Assembly: GCA_963811225.1 (NCBI GenBank)
Contig: CAWEQO010000004.1
Coordinates: forward strand, 310,001-374,000
Length of the DNA: 64,000 nt
From: CAWEQO01 sp963811225
GTDB lineage: Bacteria > Chloroflexota > Anaerolineae > Anaerolineales > Anaerolineaceae
Direction: 5' to 3'
Part shown: positions 17,125 through 26,508 of the stretch, piece after piece
Layout of the letters: every line of letters starts with the position of its first letter
Position numbering within the stretch: position 1 is the first letter of the stretch
Notes under the pieces: model-generated
What the model was told of the DNA's origin: nothing
The model's database searches: none
The model's input: the letters and a program-made list of their open reading frames with translations, nothing else
Position numbers and translations under genes: made by a program

Positions 17125-18417
17125 TTAGCTGCAATCCGCAACGAGGCGGGCGTTACGGGCTTGCAGCTGCCGGCGGTAGGCTTCCAGGTCGATCGGCTTA
17201 CGAGCGACGCAGGACTCGACCGCGGCGCGAGCTACAGCCAGCGACTCCCACTCATATACGCGTGAGTTTAGCGGCTTGGGGACGATGTAATCCCGGCCAA
17301 ACTCCAGATGGTCGAGGCAGTAGGCCTTCAACACCTGGGCAGGGACGGGCTCTTTTGCCAGAGCAGACAGCGCATAGGAAGCGGCGGTCTTCATCTCATC
17401 GTTGACGGACCGGGCGCGAACGTCGAGGGCGCCCCGGAAGATGAAGGGGAAGCCGAGCACGTTGTTGATCTGGTTGGGATAGTCTGAACGGCCGGTGGCG
17501 ACAATGGCGTCTGGACGGCAAGTGCGCGCCTGCTCGTACTTGATCTCAGGGTCGGGGTTGGCCATGGCGAAAATGATCGGGTTGGGGGTCATCTTCTGGC
17601 ACATCTCCGGGGTGAGGACGTTGGCGACCGATAGGCCAATGAATACATCCGCGTCTTCGATGGTTTCGGCCAGGCCGCAGGGGCAGTCGCCCTGGGCGAA
17701 GACGTCCTTCTCGGGGAACATCTCACGCTGGCGGCCGTTGTAAACCAGCCCGGCGATATCGCACATCCAGATATGCTCGCGCGGCACACCGACTCGCACC
17801 AGCTGGCGAGCGCACGAGATGGCCGCCGCGCCTGCACCTGAGAAGACGACTTTAATGTCCGCTATCTTCCGGCCGGTCAGTTCCAGGGCGTTCATCAGGG
17901 CCGCAGCCAGGATGATGGCGGTGCCGTGCTGGTCATCGTGGAACACGGGAATGTCAAGCTTCTCCTGCAGCCGGGGCTCGATGTAGAAACACTCCGGTGA
18001 GCGGATGTCCTCCAGGTTGATGCCACCGAAGGAGCAGCCGATTGCGGCTACCACATCGATGAACCGGTCGGGATCGTGCGTGTCGACTTCGATGTCGAAC
18101 ACGTCGATATCGGCGAACCTCTTGAAGAGCACACCTTTGCCTTCCATGACCGGTTTCGAGGCCAGCGCGCCGCGGTCACCGAGGCCAAGGATGGCCGTGC
18201 CGTTGGAGATGACGGCTACCAGATTGCCTTTATTCGTGTATTCATAGGCGGTTTGGATGTCCTTTTCGATCTCTAAGACGGGAAAAGCGACACCGGGAGT
18301 ATAGGCGAGGCTGAGGTCTCGCTGGGTTTCGAGAGGTTTGGTTGGCGTTACGGAAAGTTTGCCCGGCACACCATTCAAATGATGGTATTCGAGCGCATCT
18401 TCACGAGTAATGGCCAT
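17125..18417 (-). CDS. maeA: NAD-dependent malic enzyme
   Basis: The 430-residue protein is a short bacterial-type malic enzyme, which decarboxylates malate to pyruvate with reduction of NAD or NADP. Visible signatures are the N-terminal AYTPGVA, the LGLGDRGALASKPVMEGKG segment with the catalytic Lys, the metal-site FHDDQHGTA motif and the nucleotide-binding VFSGAGAAA motif. There is no C-terminal phosphotransacetylase fusion. AAAGGAGG lies 7 nt before the start. An 8-bp inverted repeat sits between the -10 box and the ribosome site, and an insertion sequence begins 30 nt upstream of the -10 box. Confidence 0.92.
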   Translation of the reverse strand: MAITREDALEYHHLNGVPGKLSVTPTKPLETQRDLSLAYTPGVAFPVLEIEKDIQTAYEYTNKGNLVAVISNGTAILGLGDRGALASKPVMEGKGVLFKRFADIDVFDIEVDTHDPDRFIDVVAAIGCSFGGINLEDIRSPECFYIEPRLQEKLDIPVFHDDQHGTAIILAAALMNALELTGRKIADIKVVFSGAGAAAISCARQLVRVGVPREHIWMCDIAGLVYNGRQREMFPEKDVFAQGDCPCGLAETIEDADVFIGLSVANVLTPEMCQKMTPNPIIFAMANPDPEIKYEQARTCRPDAIVATGRSDYPNQINNVLGFPFIFRGALDVRARSVNDEMKTAASYALSALAKEPVPAQVLKAYCLDHLEFGRDYIVPKPLNSRVYEWESLAVARAAVESCVARKPIDLEAYRRQLQARNARLVADCS

Positions 18418-18431
18418 GAAGGGCCTCCTTT

Positions 18432-18463
18432 AAGATTGTGATATTTTGAACAATCTTATTGTA
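18432..18463 (-). promoter_or_regulatory. -10 box and inverted repeat before the malic enzyme gene
   Basis: Read on the minus strand, TACAAT (18463-18458) is followed directly by an inverted repeat with 8-bp arms (18450-18457 and 18432-18439) and then the ribosome site. No good -35 box is seen. The repeat is a candidate operator. Confidence 0.45.
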
Positions 18464-18493
18464 CACCGGATATAAAGAGCGTATCCCCCAAGT

Positions 18494-20195
18494 GCCCACA
18501 TTCCGCACCTTGGAATAGCGGATTTTGGGAATATCGGGTAATCTTGGGGGATGAACCCCGAAACGCGCTATGAAACACAACGGATGGATCACCTGGGGAT
18601 TGTGGCTGGGATCTGCCAGGAGATCGGGCTGATCGAAGAAATCGACCGGCAAGTTGGGCCCAGCGAACAAAAGGTGAGTGTTGGGCAAGGAACGCAGGCA
18701 ATGGTACTGAATGCTCTGGGCTTCAGCAGCCGGGCATTGTATTTGATGCCGGACTATCTGCACAACAAACCGGTGGATTTACTGATTGGTCCGGGTCTGG
18801 TTGCCGAAGATTTCAACGATGACAGCCTGGGACGCAGCCTGGAGGCACTTTACGCTAAAGGAGTGACCGAGGTATTTGCCCAAGTGGCGGCGCGAGCCTT
18901 AGGGGTGTACGGGATTGAACACCATTTTGTGCATGTGGACAGCAGTTCTTTTCACTTGCATGGGCAATATGAAATCGAAGAGCCGAACAAGGAAGCGATC
19001 ACAATCACGGAAGGCTACTCGCGGGATCACCGTCCAGATCTCAAGCAGGTGGTGGTGCAGTTGATCACCAGCCAGAAATCCGCACTGCCGGTTTGGTTGG
19101 AAGTATTGAGCGGCAACAGCAGTGATAAAGAGACCTTTCCCCTCAGCGTAGAAGCCTACAACAAGCAGCTTGGAGGGGGTGAAACGCCATACTATGTCAT
19201 GGACAGTGCGGGCTATGCGGCAGACAACCTGAAAACGTTGAAGGACATGCTGTGGTTGATGCGGGTGCCGGAGACGCTTGCGGAAGCCAAGCGGCTCGTG
19301 CGGGAGAGCGAAAAGGCAGACATGCAGTGTCTGACAGAAGGTTACTGGGGCAAAGAGGTTGCAGTTACCTATGGCGATATTGAACAGCGCTGGTTGGTGG
19401 TTTTCTCCCAGGCCGCTTATGAGCGCGAACTGCATACCTTGACCAAAAACCAGGAAAAAGAACGTCAAGCGGCTGAGAAGCAGTGGCACAAGTTGGGTGG
19501 GCAGACCTTCAACTGCCAGGAAGACGCCGAAACCGCTGCAAAACAATTCAACCAGGGCTGGAAGTTCCACCAGGCAGATGCGGAAGCTGCCCCAATCACT
19601 CAATATGCCCGGCGCGGACGTCCCTCGGCTGAAGATAAGCCAGAGATTGTGGGGTACGGTTTGACAGGGAGCATTTCCGCCGACCCAGAGCGGGTCGAAG
19701 CGGCGAAACGCACCTTGGGCAAGTTCATCATCGCCACGAATGAACTCGACCCTCAAAAATTATCCCCCATACAAATACTTGAGAACTATACCGACCAGGG
19801 CGTTTCGGTCGAGCGCGGTTTTCGCTTTCTCAAAGATCCGCTTTTCTTCGCTGATAGTCTATTTCTCAAGAAACCCGAGCGGATCATGGCGTTGATGATG
19901 ATTATGGGACTGGCACTGCTCATCTATGCTCTGGCAGAACGCCAACTTCGCCTGGGGTTGGAGGAAAGTAATGAAAAGATCCCCGATCAGAAGGGCAAAC
20001 CGACCGCAACTCCCACTATTCGTTGGGTTTTTCAGACTTTTGAGGGAATTGATATTCTGTCCGTCTGGGTGAATGGGCAGCCAACGCTCCGTCAGGTACT
20101 CAACCTAAGACCCGTTCACCAGCAAGTTATTCGTTTGTTCGGTTCCCGTGTCCGTAATTGCTATTTCCTCGATCCTTGAGGTGCGGAATGTGGGC
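18494..20195 (+). mobile_element. Complete IS1634-type insertion sequence
   Basis: The element is about 1.7 kb, with 17-bp perfect terminal inverted repeats (left GCCCACATTCCGCACCT at 18494-18510, right complement ending at 20195). AAGT flanks both ends (18490-18493 and 20196-20199) as a candidate target duplication; AAGTG would also fit on the left if the left end is moved by one base. It carries a single transposase gene and no passenger gene, and appears intact. The right end touches the foot of a 44-nt-arm hairpin. Confidence 0.85.
18551..20179 (+). CDS. IS1634-family DDE transposase
   Basis: The 542-residue protein has the N-terminal DUF4277 domain typical of IS1634 transposases (MDHLGIVAGICQEIGLIEEID) and an RNase H-like core with candidate catalytic residues Asp130 (HVDSSSF), Asp218 (VMDSAGY) and Glu421 (VERGFRFLKDP), with the usual large insertion between Asp218 and Glu421. 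The full length argues for a functional enzyme. The ATG at 18551 has only a run of Gs in front; ATG at 18584 is an alternative. It fills the element, with 57 nt and 16 nt to the ends. Confidence 0.92.
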   Translation: MNPETRYETQRMDHLGIVAGICQEIGLIEEIDRQVGPSEQKVSVGQGTQAMVLNALGFSSRALYLMPDYLHNKPVDLLIGPGLVAEDFNDDSLGRSLEALYAKGVTEVFAQVAARALGVYGIEHHFVHVDSSSFHLHGQYEIEEPNKEAITITEGYSRDHRPDLKQVVVQLITSQKSALPVWLEVLSGNSSDKETFPLSVEAYNKQLGGGETPYYVMDSAGYAADNLKTLKDMLWLMRVPETLAEAKRLVRESEKADMQCLTEGYWGKEVAVTYGDIEQRWLVVFSQAAYERELHTLTKNQEKERQAAEKQWHKLGGQTFNCQEDAETAAKQFNQGWKFHQADAEAAPITQYARRGRPSAEDKPEIVGYGLTGSISADPERVEAAKRTLGKFIIATNELDPQKLSPIQILENYTDQGVSVERGFRFLKDPLFFADSLFLKKPERIMALMMIMGLALLIYALAERQLRLGLEESNEKIPDQKGKPTATPTIRWVFQTFEGIDILSVWVNGQPTLRQVLNLRPVHQQVIRLFGSRVRNCYFLDP

Positions 20196-20199
20196 AAGT

Positions 20200-20296
20200 G
20201 GGCTCGCCGGGTGCATTTATGCATTGTAGATTTGTGGTTTGGCGGCGCAGCTGCCAAACCACAAATCTACAATGTCTAAATGCACCCGGCGAGCCC
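20200..20296. terminator. Very long hairpin (44-nt arms) beside the insertion sequence
   Basis: Arms 20200-20243 and 20253-20296 pair at 42 of 44 positions. The right arm ends 6 nt before the end of the minus-strand DUF389/SH3 gene, so it probably served as its terminator before the insertion sequence landed beside it. Confidence 0.8.
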
Positions 20297-20302
20297 CTCG
20301 TT

Positions 20303-21659
20303 TTACGGTTCTATTCTTAAGAAGCGGCCCTGGATCCAGCCAACGCGGCCCATCAGGTCGCGCACTTTAATCCATTCGAACTGGTCGACCGTGCGGCGCT
20401 CACCCAGCAGCTGGACAGGGGAGCCTTCGGGCAGGATGCTGGTGATCTTGCCGAGAGGGGCGTCGCGCAGGTATAGGCCTTTGTTCTTGGTGCCATAAAC
20501 GTACGCCACAATGGGCGTGGGAGTGGCCGAGGGGGTAACCGTGGAGGTGGCGGTTGGCGTGAAGGTTTCGGTGGGGTTGGCTGTTTGGGTTGGAGTCTGG
20601 GTAGGCGTGCGGGTGGGCGTGGCGCTCGGGCCTGGCGTAGGCGTGGGCGTTTGGGTGGGCGGGATGAGTGGGTCCAGGCGGGTGGCGGGCACGACAATCA
20701 GCTGCAGCGCCACCGGCTCGTTCAGCCGCAAGGCAATCGCCGACTGCAGCGCGACCACCTGCTGGTAGGTAGGCTGGCGTTCGAAGCGGGCGGTGATATT
20801 GAGATTCAGCGCCTCATTTTCCTCGGTATAGTCCAGCTCGACCAGCTCGGCGGCGTTGATGTTCGTGATCTCTTCGTTCACGGCCTGACGGATCGAGCGG
20901 CTGCGGTCGGCATCGTGGACGAAACTGAGCGACATCACAATCAGTGGGATGGCGATCAGCATCACCAGACCGGCGGAGACCAAGACGCTTTGCGACAGGC
21001 CGATCCAGCGCCGGGTGACGCGGCAGCGGGCGGAATCCAAGCACAATGAAAACCAGGATCCCGGCGAACGAGATGGCCGCCAGGTTGGTGATGAACAAGA
21101 GCGAGGCTCCGAAGGCTACGTCCTGGTGCCGGATGGCCGCTCCGATGCCGATGCTGCACAAAGGCGGCATCAGGGCGGTGGAGATGGCCACACCCGGCAG
21201 CGCCGCCGAGAGGTGCGGCTCGGCCAGGGCGTAAGCGGCCGCAGCGCCACCGGCCAGGGCGATAGCCAGATCGAAGGGCGAAGGGTGGGTACGAGACAGC
21301 ACTTCGAGAGGAATGTCTTGCAGTACCCCGAACGGTGAGCGGTATGCCATCAGGCTGATCAGCCACGACAACCCCACCGCCAGGCCGGCGCCTTCCAGCA
21401 GCGCCAGGATTGAGTGGCGGTACATTTTCTGCGCGCCCGAGACCGATGCCAGCGACAACCCCAGGATGGGCGACATGAGCGGCGCAACCAGCATCGCGCC
21501 GATAATGACCGCCGCCGAGTTGGTGATTAAACCAAACGTAGCAATTGTGCAGGAAAGGAAGATGAGCAAGAAATAATCAAAACCAGGCTCAGAGGATTCA
21601 CTGAGCTGCTGCAAGACGGCTTCGCGGCGATCGAAGTCTAAAGGCAGAAGAAGTCTCAT
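20303..21659 (-). pseudogene. DUF389 membrane protein with C-terminal SH3-like domain, frameshifted
   Basis: Translation from ATG 21659 gives a DUF389 membrane protein (FGLITNSAAVIIGAMLVAPLMSPILG and the following helices). Near 21015-21035 the frame moves by one base, and the second frame, open down to 20303, carries the last membrane helix (VSAGLVMLIAIPLIVMSL), a conserved DUF389 tail, a Thr/Pro linker and an SH3b-like domain (LYLRDAPLGKI, GRVGWIQG). Skipping one base restores a single protein of about 450 residues, so one extra base is present, either a sequencing error or a real lesion. AGGAA lies 10 nt before the start, 13 nt downstream of the antiporter gene in the same operon. Confidence 0.78.
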
Positions 21660-21672
21660 TTATCGGGAATTC

Positions 21673-23544
21673 CTAATCGCAGTTCCATTGTCCAAAGAAG
21701 TGGCGCGCTTGTTCGACGTCTTCAGCCGCGCCGATCAGGGTGATACGATCGTCCCACGCCAGTTGTGTATCACTGTTGGGCACCATTAATTCCTCATTTC
21801 GACGAACGGCCAGGATCAGCAGGCCGGGGGGCAGGCCCAGATGGCGGAGGGGTTTATCGGTGGCATCCTCATTGCGGACAACCGCCTCGCAGATCTCGTT
21901 CTGTTCCGCCCGGGTCATCATCTCATACAGGGCCGGGTTGCGGGCCAGCATGACGATCATGGCGGCCCGGTCGACGGCTGGATTGACGGTTTTTACGCCG
22001 ATCCGCTCGAAACGCGACAGCTCAGAGGGTTGGTTGATTTGAGCAATCACGAGCGGAACATTATAAGCGTAACGGGCGATCTCGCATACCTGAAAACTGA
22101 CGTCAGCGTCATTATAGGTGGAGATGAGGGTCTGCGCTTCTGCCAGGAGATCTTTCACTTCAGGATTATCAAAATTAGGCTCTGCCAGAACGGTTTGCAC
22201 ACCGGAAACCTGAATGCCTTTCAGACGCTCTCCATTATAATCGATGATCGCGATTGCTTCATGATGCTCTAAAAGTTGGCGGGCAATTTGCGCTGAAAGC
22301 GGATTGGCCCCAGCCAGGATAATCGGGCGCTCGGGCGGCTCGGTTGGCTTGGGCGCAATCAGGATAAACAGGATCGGCGACAGGGTCGCCAGGATCATGG
22401 CGCTCAGCACGATGGCGGCATCCAGCGCCGGGCTGAGATAGCCAAGCTGCACGCCAATCGTGGCGGCCGCGATGATCAGCGACAGGCGGGCCGACAGCAG
22501 CACCCCGGCCGAAAAGGTTTCGCGCCAGGAGAAGTTTAGTTTAAAAATCAGCGCCGGGATCAATTTCACCAGCAGGGCCGAGCCGAGCATCAACGGCACC
22601 AGCCACAGCGCCTGTGGCGAAACGAACAGGCTGGAAGCGTCGAAGCGGACGCCGATCATGATAAAGAAGATGGGGATAAAGAAACCGTAGCCGAAGCCTT
22701 CAAGCTGGTGTTTGATCGAAATGTCTTGGGGTGTAGACAGCAGCGAGAGGATTGCCCCGGCCAGGAAGGCGCCAAGCACGATCTCGACCTCAAAAACTTG
22801 CGAGAGCACCATGAACAGCAGCAGGATCGAGAAGGCCGCCCGGATCTTGATTTGGGCGGTCGCATGGCTGAGCTCTTCCAACAAGTTGCGGAACGCGCCA
22901 ATCCGATAGAGCACGCTGGAAAAGCGATAGAAGAGCAAAAAGACGACGAACAGCAGCCCCACCAGCAGGATTTCAACCGTCAATCCAAACGAGAGCAGGG
23001 CTACCACGATTGTCAGCAGAATGATGGTGCCGAAGTCGGCGAACATGGTGGCGACCATCAAGAACTGCCCCAGGCGGGTGCCGGTGAAGCGGTTCTCCTT
23101 GAGCACCGGGAATATGACCCCGAGGGCCGAAGGCGCAAGGACGACAGTCAGAATCCAGGGGGTGGATGAAAATCCTTGCCGGACGAGTACCAGGCTGACC
23201 AGGAAAGCCAGAACCAGGGTAGAGCCGTAAGAGATGAGCGAGAGCAGGGTGGGGTTTTCGGTCCACTTTTTCGAGCCGCCGGTGCGCAGCGACAGGAGTG
23301 AAAAGTCAATTTCGGTGCCGGCCAGGAAGAACAAGAAGACGAAGCCGAATTCGGCAAACAGGTTGAGCACCTCATCGTTTGGTGCAACCAGGTTGAAACC
23401 ACTGCCACCGATCAGGATGCCCGCCAGGATTTCCCCGACCACGATCGGCAGGCGCAGCTTGCGAAACCGTGAGAGAACGACCGGCACGAAGAATGCCAAC
23501 CCAACAACCAGCAGCATGGCAGTAAAATTATTGTGACCTTCCAT
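21673..23544 (-). CDS. CPA2-family cation:proton antiporter with TrkA-N and TrkA-C domains
   Basis: The 623-residue protein is a KefB/MagA-type monovalent cation:H+ antiporter. It has about 12 membrane segments (1-390) with GEILAGILIGGSG and the LFFLAGTEIDF acidic motif, a Rossmann-fold TrkA-N/RCK domain (about 405-520, ILAGANPLSAQIARQL), and a TrkA-C domain (about 530-620). It exports K+ or Na+ under nucleotide control at the inner membrane. AAGGGAGGAA lies 5 nt before the start. It is the first gene of an operon with the DUF389 gene. Confidence 0.88.
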   Translation of the reverse strand: MEGHNNFTAMLLVVGLAFFVPVVLSRFRKLRLPIVVGEILAGILIGGSGFNLVAPNDEVLNLFAEFGFVFLFFLAGTEIDFSLLSLRTGGSKKWTENPTLLSLISYGSTLVLAFLVSLVLVRQGFSSTPWILTVVLAPSALGVIFPVLKENRFTGTRLGQFLMVATMFADFGTIILLTIVVALLSFGLTVEILLVGLLFVVFLLFYRFSSVLYRIGAFRNLLEELSHATAQIKIRAAFSILLLFMVLSQVFEVEIVLGAFLAGAILSLLSTPQDISIKHQLEGFGYGFFIPIFFIMIGVRFDASSLFVSPQALWLVPLMLGSALLVKLIPALIFKLNFSWRETFSAGVLLSARLSLIIAAATIGVQLGYLSPALDAAIVLSAMILATLSPILFILIAPKPTEPPERPIILAGANPLSAQIARQLLEHHEAIAIIDYNGERLKGIQVSGVQTVLAEPNFDNPEVKDLLAEAQTLISTYNDADVSFQVCEIARYAYNVPLVIAQINQPSELSRFERIGVKTVNPAVDRAAMIVMLARNPALYEMMTRAEQNEICEAVVRNEDATDKPLRHLGLPPGLLILAVRRNEELMVPNSDTQLAWDDRITLIGAAEDVEQARHFFGQWNCD

Positions 23545-24140
23545 ATGATTCCTCCCTTATTATTGTTCAGGCAGTGGCGCAAAGGGGATAGGGCTTTCCT
23601 CCTACGGAATGACGCCATTGTCTGGGCAATTGCCCCTCCCTGTTAACATTAATCTGCTTCCAACAATTATATATACGAATACACCAAAATCATGTATAAT
23701 ATTTCTTACAACAAAAATTGTTTCTTCTGTCAATTCTATCCGATTCGGATAGAATGGCGGGCCAAAGGCGAGCACATCACTTGCAAAAGCTGGGCATGTT
23801 ATCTCACTCCGTTGGAGTGTTGTCGAAGAGACGTCGGTTATTCGGTAACCGTCGCATACGGTACTGATTATATACGGGCCTGTATCGTTTCCTTTTCTGA
23901 CAAAGGAAATTCAACCAGGCTTGAGTTTTTTGCCAGGAGTAGACTTATTGAACAGACACATTTCTGGCCTCAAAACGGGTAACCGAAGGGTATTGATTCT
24001 TTTGTTGATCTGCGATTTGATTCTGTAGACTGAAAAAGCAGTTTATTGGAATCGGATCGCCGCCCAGTTGATGAGCGGGATGATTTGCACAGCCGTGGCC
24101 TGCCAGTGCAGACTTGCTACGGCTGTGTTTGCTATTTATT
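23545..24140. other. Gene-poor, hairpin-rich AT-rich spacer between the antiporter and recX
   Basis: No convincing gene lies in these 596 nt. The region is AT-richer than its surroundings and contains several small inverted repeats: 23733-23743/23745-23755 (11 bp, perfect), a CACTCC/GGAGTG stem near 23800, CGGTTA/TAACCG near 23840, TTTCCTTT/AAAGGAAA near 23890-23911, and a 9-bp pair at 24088-24096/24119-24127. An untranslated RNA or a leader for one of the flanking genes is possible; I see no known riboswitch consensus. Confidence 0.5.
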
Positions 24141-24797
24141 ATGGAAGGCAAAATTACCGCGCTTAAAGCGCAAAAGCGAAATCAGAATCAAATCAGCGTA
24201 TTCCTGGATGGTAAGTTCTCCTTCGGGCTTGCGCGAATTGTAGCTGCCTGGCTGCAGGTGGGTCAAGAGTTGACCTCCGAGCAGATTGCGAAGCTGCAAG
24301 CGCAAGACAACGTGGAAGTGGCTTACCTAAAAGCCTTGAATTTCCTCAGCTACCGTCCCCGGAGCGAGGCCGAAGTGAAAAAAAGGCTTGAGAAGCATGG
24401 GTACTTGGAGGCGGACATTGAAACCATCCTCCAGCGCCTGCGCGAAAACCGGTTCGTGCAAGATTCCGAATTCGCCCAACAATGGATCGAAAACAGGTCC
24501 ACCTTCCGACCACGCAGCCGCCGAGTCCTGGCAATGGAGCTCCGTCAAAAAGGAGTTGGCGAAGAAACCATTCAAGACGCTCTGACCGACGCCGAAGATG
24601 ACGAAGAACTGGCTTATCAGGCCGCTGTGAGCCGTTTGCAGCGGTATGAGAACCTGGACTGGGAGACGTTTCGTAAAAAGCTAGGCGGTTTTCTCCTTCG
24701 CCGCGGCTTCACTTATGGAACCGTTTCTCCCGTGATCCGCCGGTTATGGGAAGAACTGCAGTCAGGTCATGAGCGCCAACTCAACGAAGGGGACTGA
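24141..24797 (+). CDS. recX: RecX-family regulatory protein
   Basis: The 218-residue protein has the RecX layout: three-helix repeats with the ALNFLSYRPRSEAEVKKRL core, the RFVQDSEFAQQWIENR motif and the RELRQKGV-like repeat (MELRQKGVGEETI). RecX modulates RecA filaments; recA itself is not in the window. The ATG at 24141 starts the conserved part (MEGKITALKAQ); no ribosome site is visible and upstream in-frame codons look non-coding. It lies 9 nt before rny. Confidence 0.85.
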   Translation: MEGKITALKAQKRNQNQISVFLDGKFSFGLARIVAAWLQVGQELTSEQIAKLQAQDNVEVAYLKALNFLSYRPRSEAEVKKRLEKHGYLEADIETILQRLRENRFVQDSEFAQQWIENRSTFRPRSRRVLAMELRQKGVGEETIQDALTDAEDDEELAYQAAVSRLQRYENLDWETFRKKLGGFLLRRGFTYGTVSPVIRRLWEELQSGHERQLNEGD

Positions 24798-24806
24798 GGC
24801 GTAAGT

Positions 24807-26351
24807 ATGATTGGATCAATAAATATCTTAATTCTCATCGTCGTAATGATTGTTGTCGACATTATCATCGTCGGCGCAATCCTCTACTTCCTCATGAAGT
24901 CAATGTCGAAGCGCTTTCGAGTAGAGCAGGAGGCCAAGGCGGATAATGTCGTCCTGGTCGCCAAAGAAAAAGCTCAAGACATCATGATGGAAGCCAAAGA
25001 CAAGGCCATGCGGGTTCTCCAAGAGGCCGAAACCGAAAATGGAAAGCGCAGAGCAGAGCTCTCGCGCGAAGAAGAGCGCTTGCAAAAACGGCGCTCGGAA
25101 CTGGATCACCGCATCGAACGCTTGGAGCAGCGCGAAAACGCGATGAACAAACGTCAGAGTGCGATGGATCGTCGTGCAAACGAGATCGATAAGCTTTACA
25201 GCGATCAAGAAGAAGAACTGCAGCGCGTTGCCCAGATGACCAATGATGAGGCCCGTACCGTGATGCTGGAACGGGCGGAGAAAGAAGCCCGCTCCGATAT
25301 GGCCCGCATCATTCGCCAGATCGAGGCGGAAGCCCGCCAGGAAGGCGAGAAGCGCGCTCGTGAAATCATCGCCGACGCCATCCAGCGTGTAGCCTCCGAG
25401 CATGTTTCGGAAGTGACCACGTCTGTGGTGACTCTGCCCAATGAAGAGATGAAGGGCCGCATCGTGGGCCGCAACGGTCGCAACATCCGGGCCTTTGAAC
25501 AGGCCGCGGGCGTGGATGTGATCGTGGACGACACCCCTGAAGCGGTGACCCTTTCGTGTTTCGACCCGGTACGGCGTGAGATCGCCCGGCGGGCGCTGGA
25601 TCGACTGATCCAGGATGGCCGCATCCACCCGGCGCACATCGAAAAGGTACTCGGTGAGGAAGAGAAAGAGGTCGAGCGCGCCATCATCGATGCGGGCGAA
25701 GAGGCAGCCTTCGAAGCCAGTGTGCCAGGGCTGCACCCCGAGATCCTCAAGACGCTCGGCCGCTTGCGCTATCGCACATCCTACGGCCAGAACCAGTTGT
25801 CGCACGCTGTGGAAGTTTCCAAGCTGGCGGCGGTGATCGCTTCGGAACTGGGCGCAGACGTGGAGACCTCCAAAGCAGGCGCTCTGCTGCACGACCTGGG
25901 CAAAGCTCTGGACCACAACACCGAGGGTACCCATGCTCAGATCGGCGCGGAGATGGCCAAGCGTTACGGCGTCAATGCGAAGGTTGTAAACGCGATCGCC
26001 TCGCACCATCATGAGGTAGAGCAAGAAACGGTCGAAGCGGTGATCGTCGAGGCGGCCGACGCCATTTCAGGCGCTCGCCCAGGCGCTCGCCGTGAGGACT
26101 TGGAGCAGTACATCAAGCGCCTGCGCTCACTGGAAGAGATTGCCAATTCGTACAAGGGCGTCAACCAGAGCTACGCCATTCAGGCCGGCCGCGAACTGCG
26201 TATCATGGTTCGCCCGGACGACATCGACGACCTGGATGCGACGCGGCTGGCGCGTGACATCGCAAAGAAGATCGAGGAGACGATGCAGTACCCCGGTCAG
26301 ATCAAGGTGACGGTCATCCGCGAGACGCGAGCGGTCGATTTCGCCAAGTAA
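24807..26351 (+). CDS. rny: Ribonuclease Y
   Basis: The 514-residue protein is a full-length RNase Y, a membrane-anchored endoribonuclease that starts mRNA decay. It has an N-terminal membrane helix (1-30), a long coiled coil (about 35-190), a KH domain (about 205-265, GRIVGRNGRNIRAFE) and an HD domain (about 325-420) with the HD pair in LLHDLGK and the ASHHHE motif. GAGG lies 8 nt before the ATG, 9 nt after recX, so the two are probably one operon. A terminator follows. Confidence 0.94.
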   Translation: MIGSINILILIVVMIVVDIIIVGAILYFLMKSMSKRFRVEQEAKADNVVLVAKEKAQDIMMEAKDKAMRVLQEAETENGKRRAELSREEERLQKRRSELDHRIERLEQRENAMNKRQSAMDRRANEIDKLYSDQEEELQRVAQMTNDEARTVMLERAEKEARSDMARIIRQIEAEARQEGEKRAREIIADAIQRVASEHVSEVTTSVVTLPNEEMKGRIVGRNGRNIRAFEQAAGVDVIVDDTPEAVTLSCFDPVRREIARRALDRLIQDGRIHPAHIEKVLGEEEKEVERAIIDAGEEAAFEASVPGLHPEILKTLGRLRYRTSYGQNQLSHAVEVSKLAAVIASELGADVETSKAGALLHDLGKALDHNTEGTHAQIGAEMAKRYGVNAKVVNAIASHHHEVEQETVEAVIVEAADAISGARPGARREDLEQYIKRLRSLEEIANSYKGVNQSYAIQAGRELRIMVRPDDIDDLDATRLARDIAKKIEETMQYPGQIKVTVIRETRAVDFAK

Positions 26352-26367
26352 ATAAGGAATTAAACAG

Positions 26368-26408
26368 AGAGCAGTTCACCCCCCTTCGGGTGGTGACTGC
26401 TCTTTTAT
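26368..26408 (+). terminator. Terminator of the recX-rny operon
   Basis: A 12-bp stem (26368-26380 with 26392-26403, one mismatch) with a CCCTTCGGG tip is followed by a T-rich tail, 17 nt after the rny stop codon. Confidence 0.8.
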
Positions 26409-26412
26409 TTTA

Positions 26413-26476
26413 AGAACCTGTTCGAGAAATCGGGGTGATTGTGATAACATCCGCTCCAATTTCTCGGATCGGTTCT
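26413..26476. repeat. Interrupted inverted repeat between rny and the MBL hydrolase gene
   Basis: AGAACC (26413-26418) and CGAGAAAT (26423-26430) pair with ATTTCTCG (26459-26466) and GGTTCT (26471-26476). It lies between converging genes. Confidence 0.5.
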
Positions 26477-26508
26477 AATTAAGATCTCTTTACCAGGGAT
26501 GGGTTGGG

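Noticed and set aside
23545..23700. Cyclic di-AMP (ydaO-type) riboswitch before the antiporter
   Set aside because: None of the conserved ydaO sequence blocks could be found on the minus strand upstream of the gene.
23692..23982. 96-codon open frame in the antiporter-recX spacer
   Set aside because: No ribosome site, unusual amino acid content and several hairpins inside; better seen as non-coding.
24900..26024. 374-codon open frame on the minus strand
   Set aside because: It is the antisense of rny and its composition follows from rny codons.
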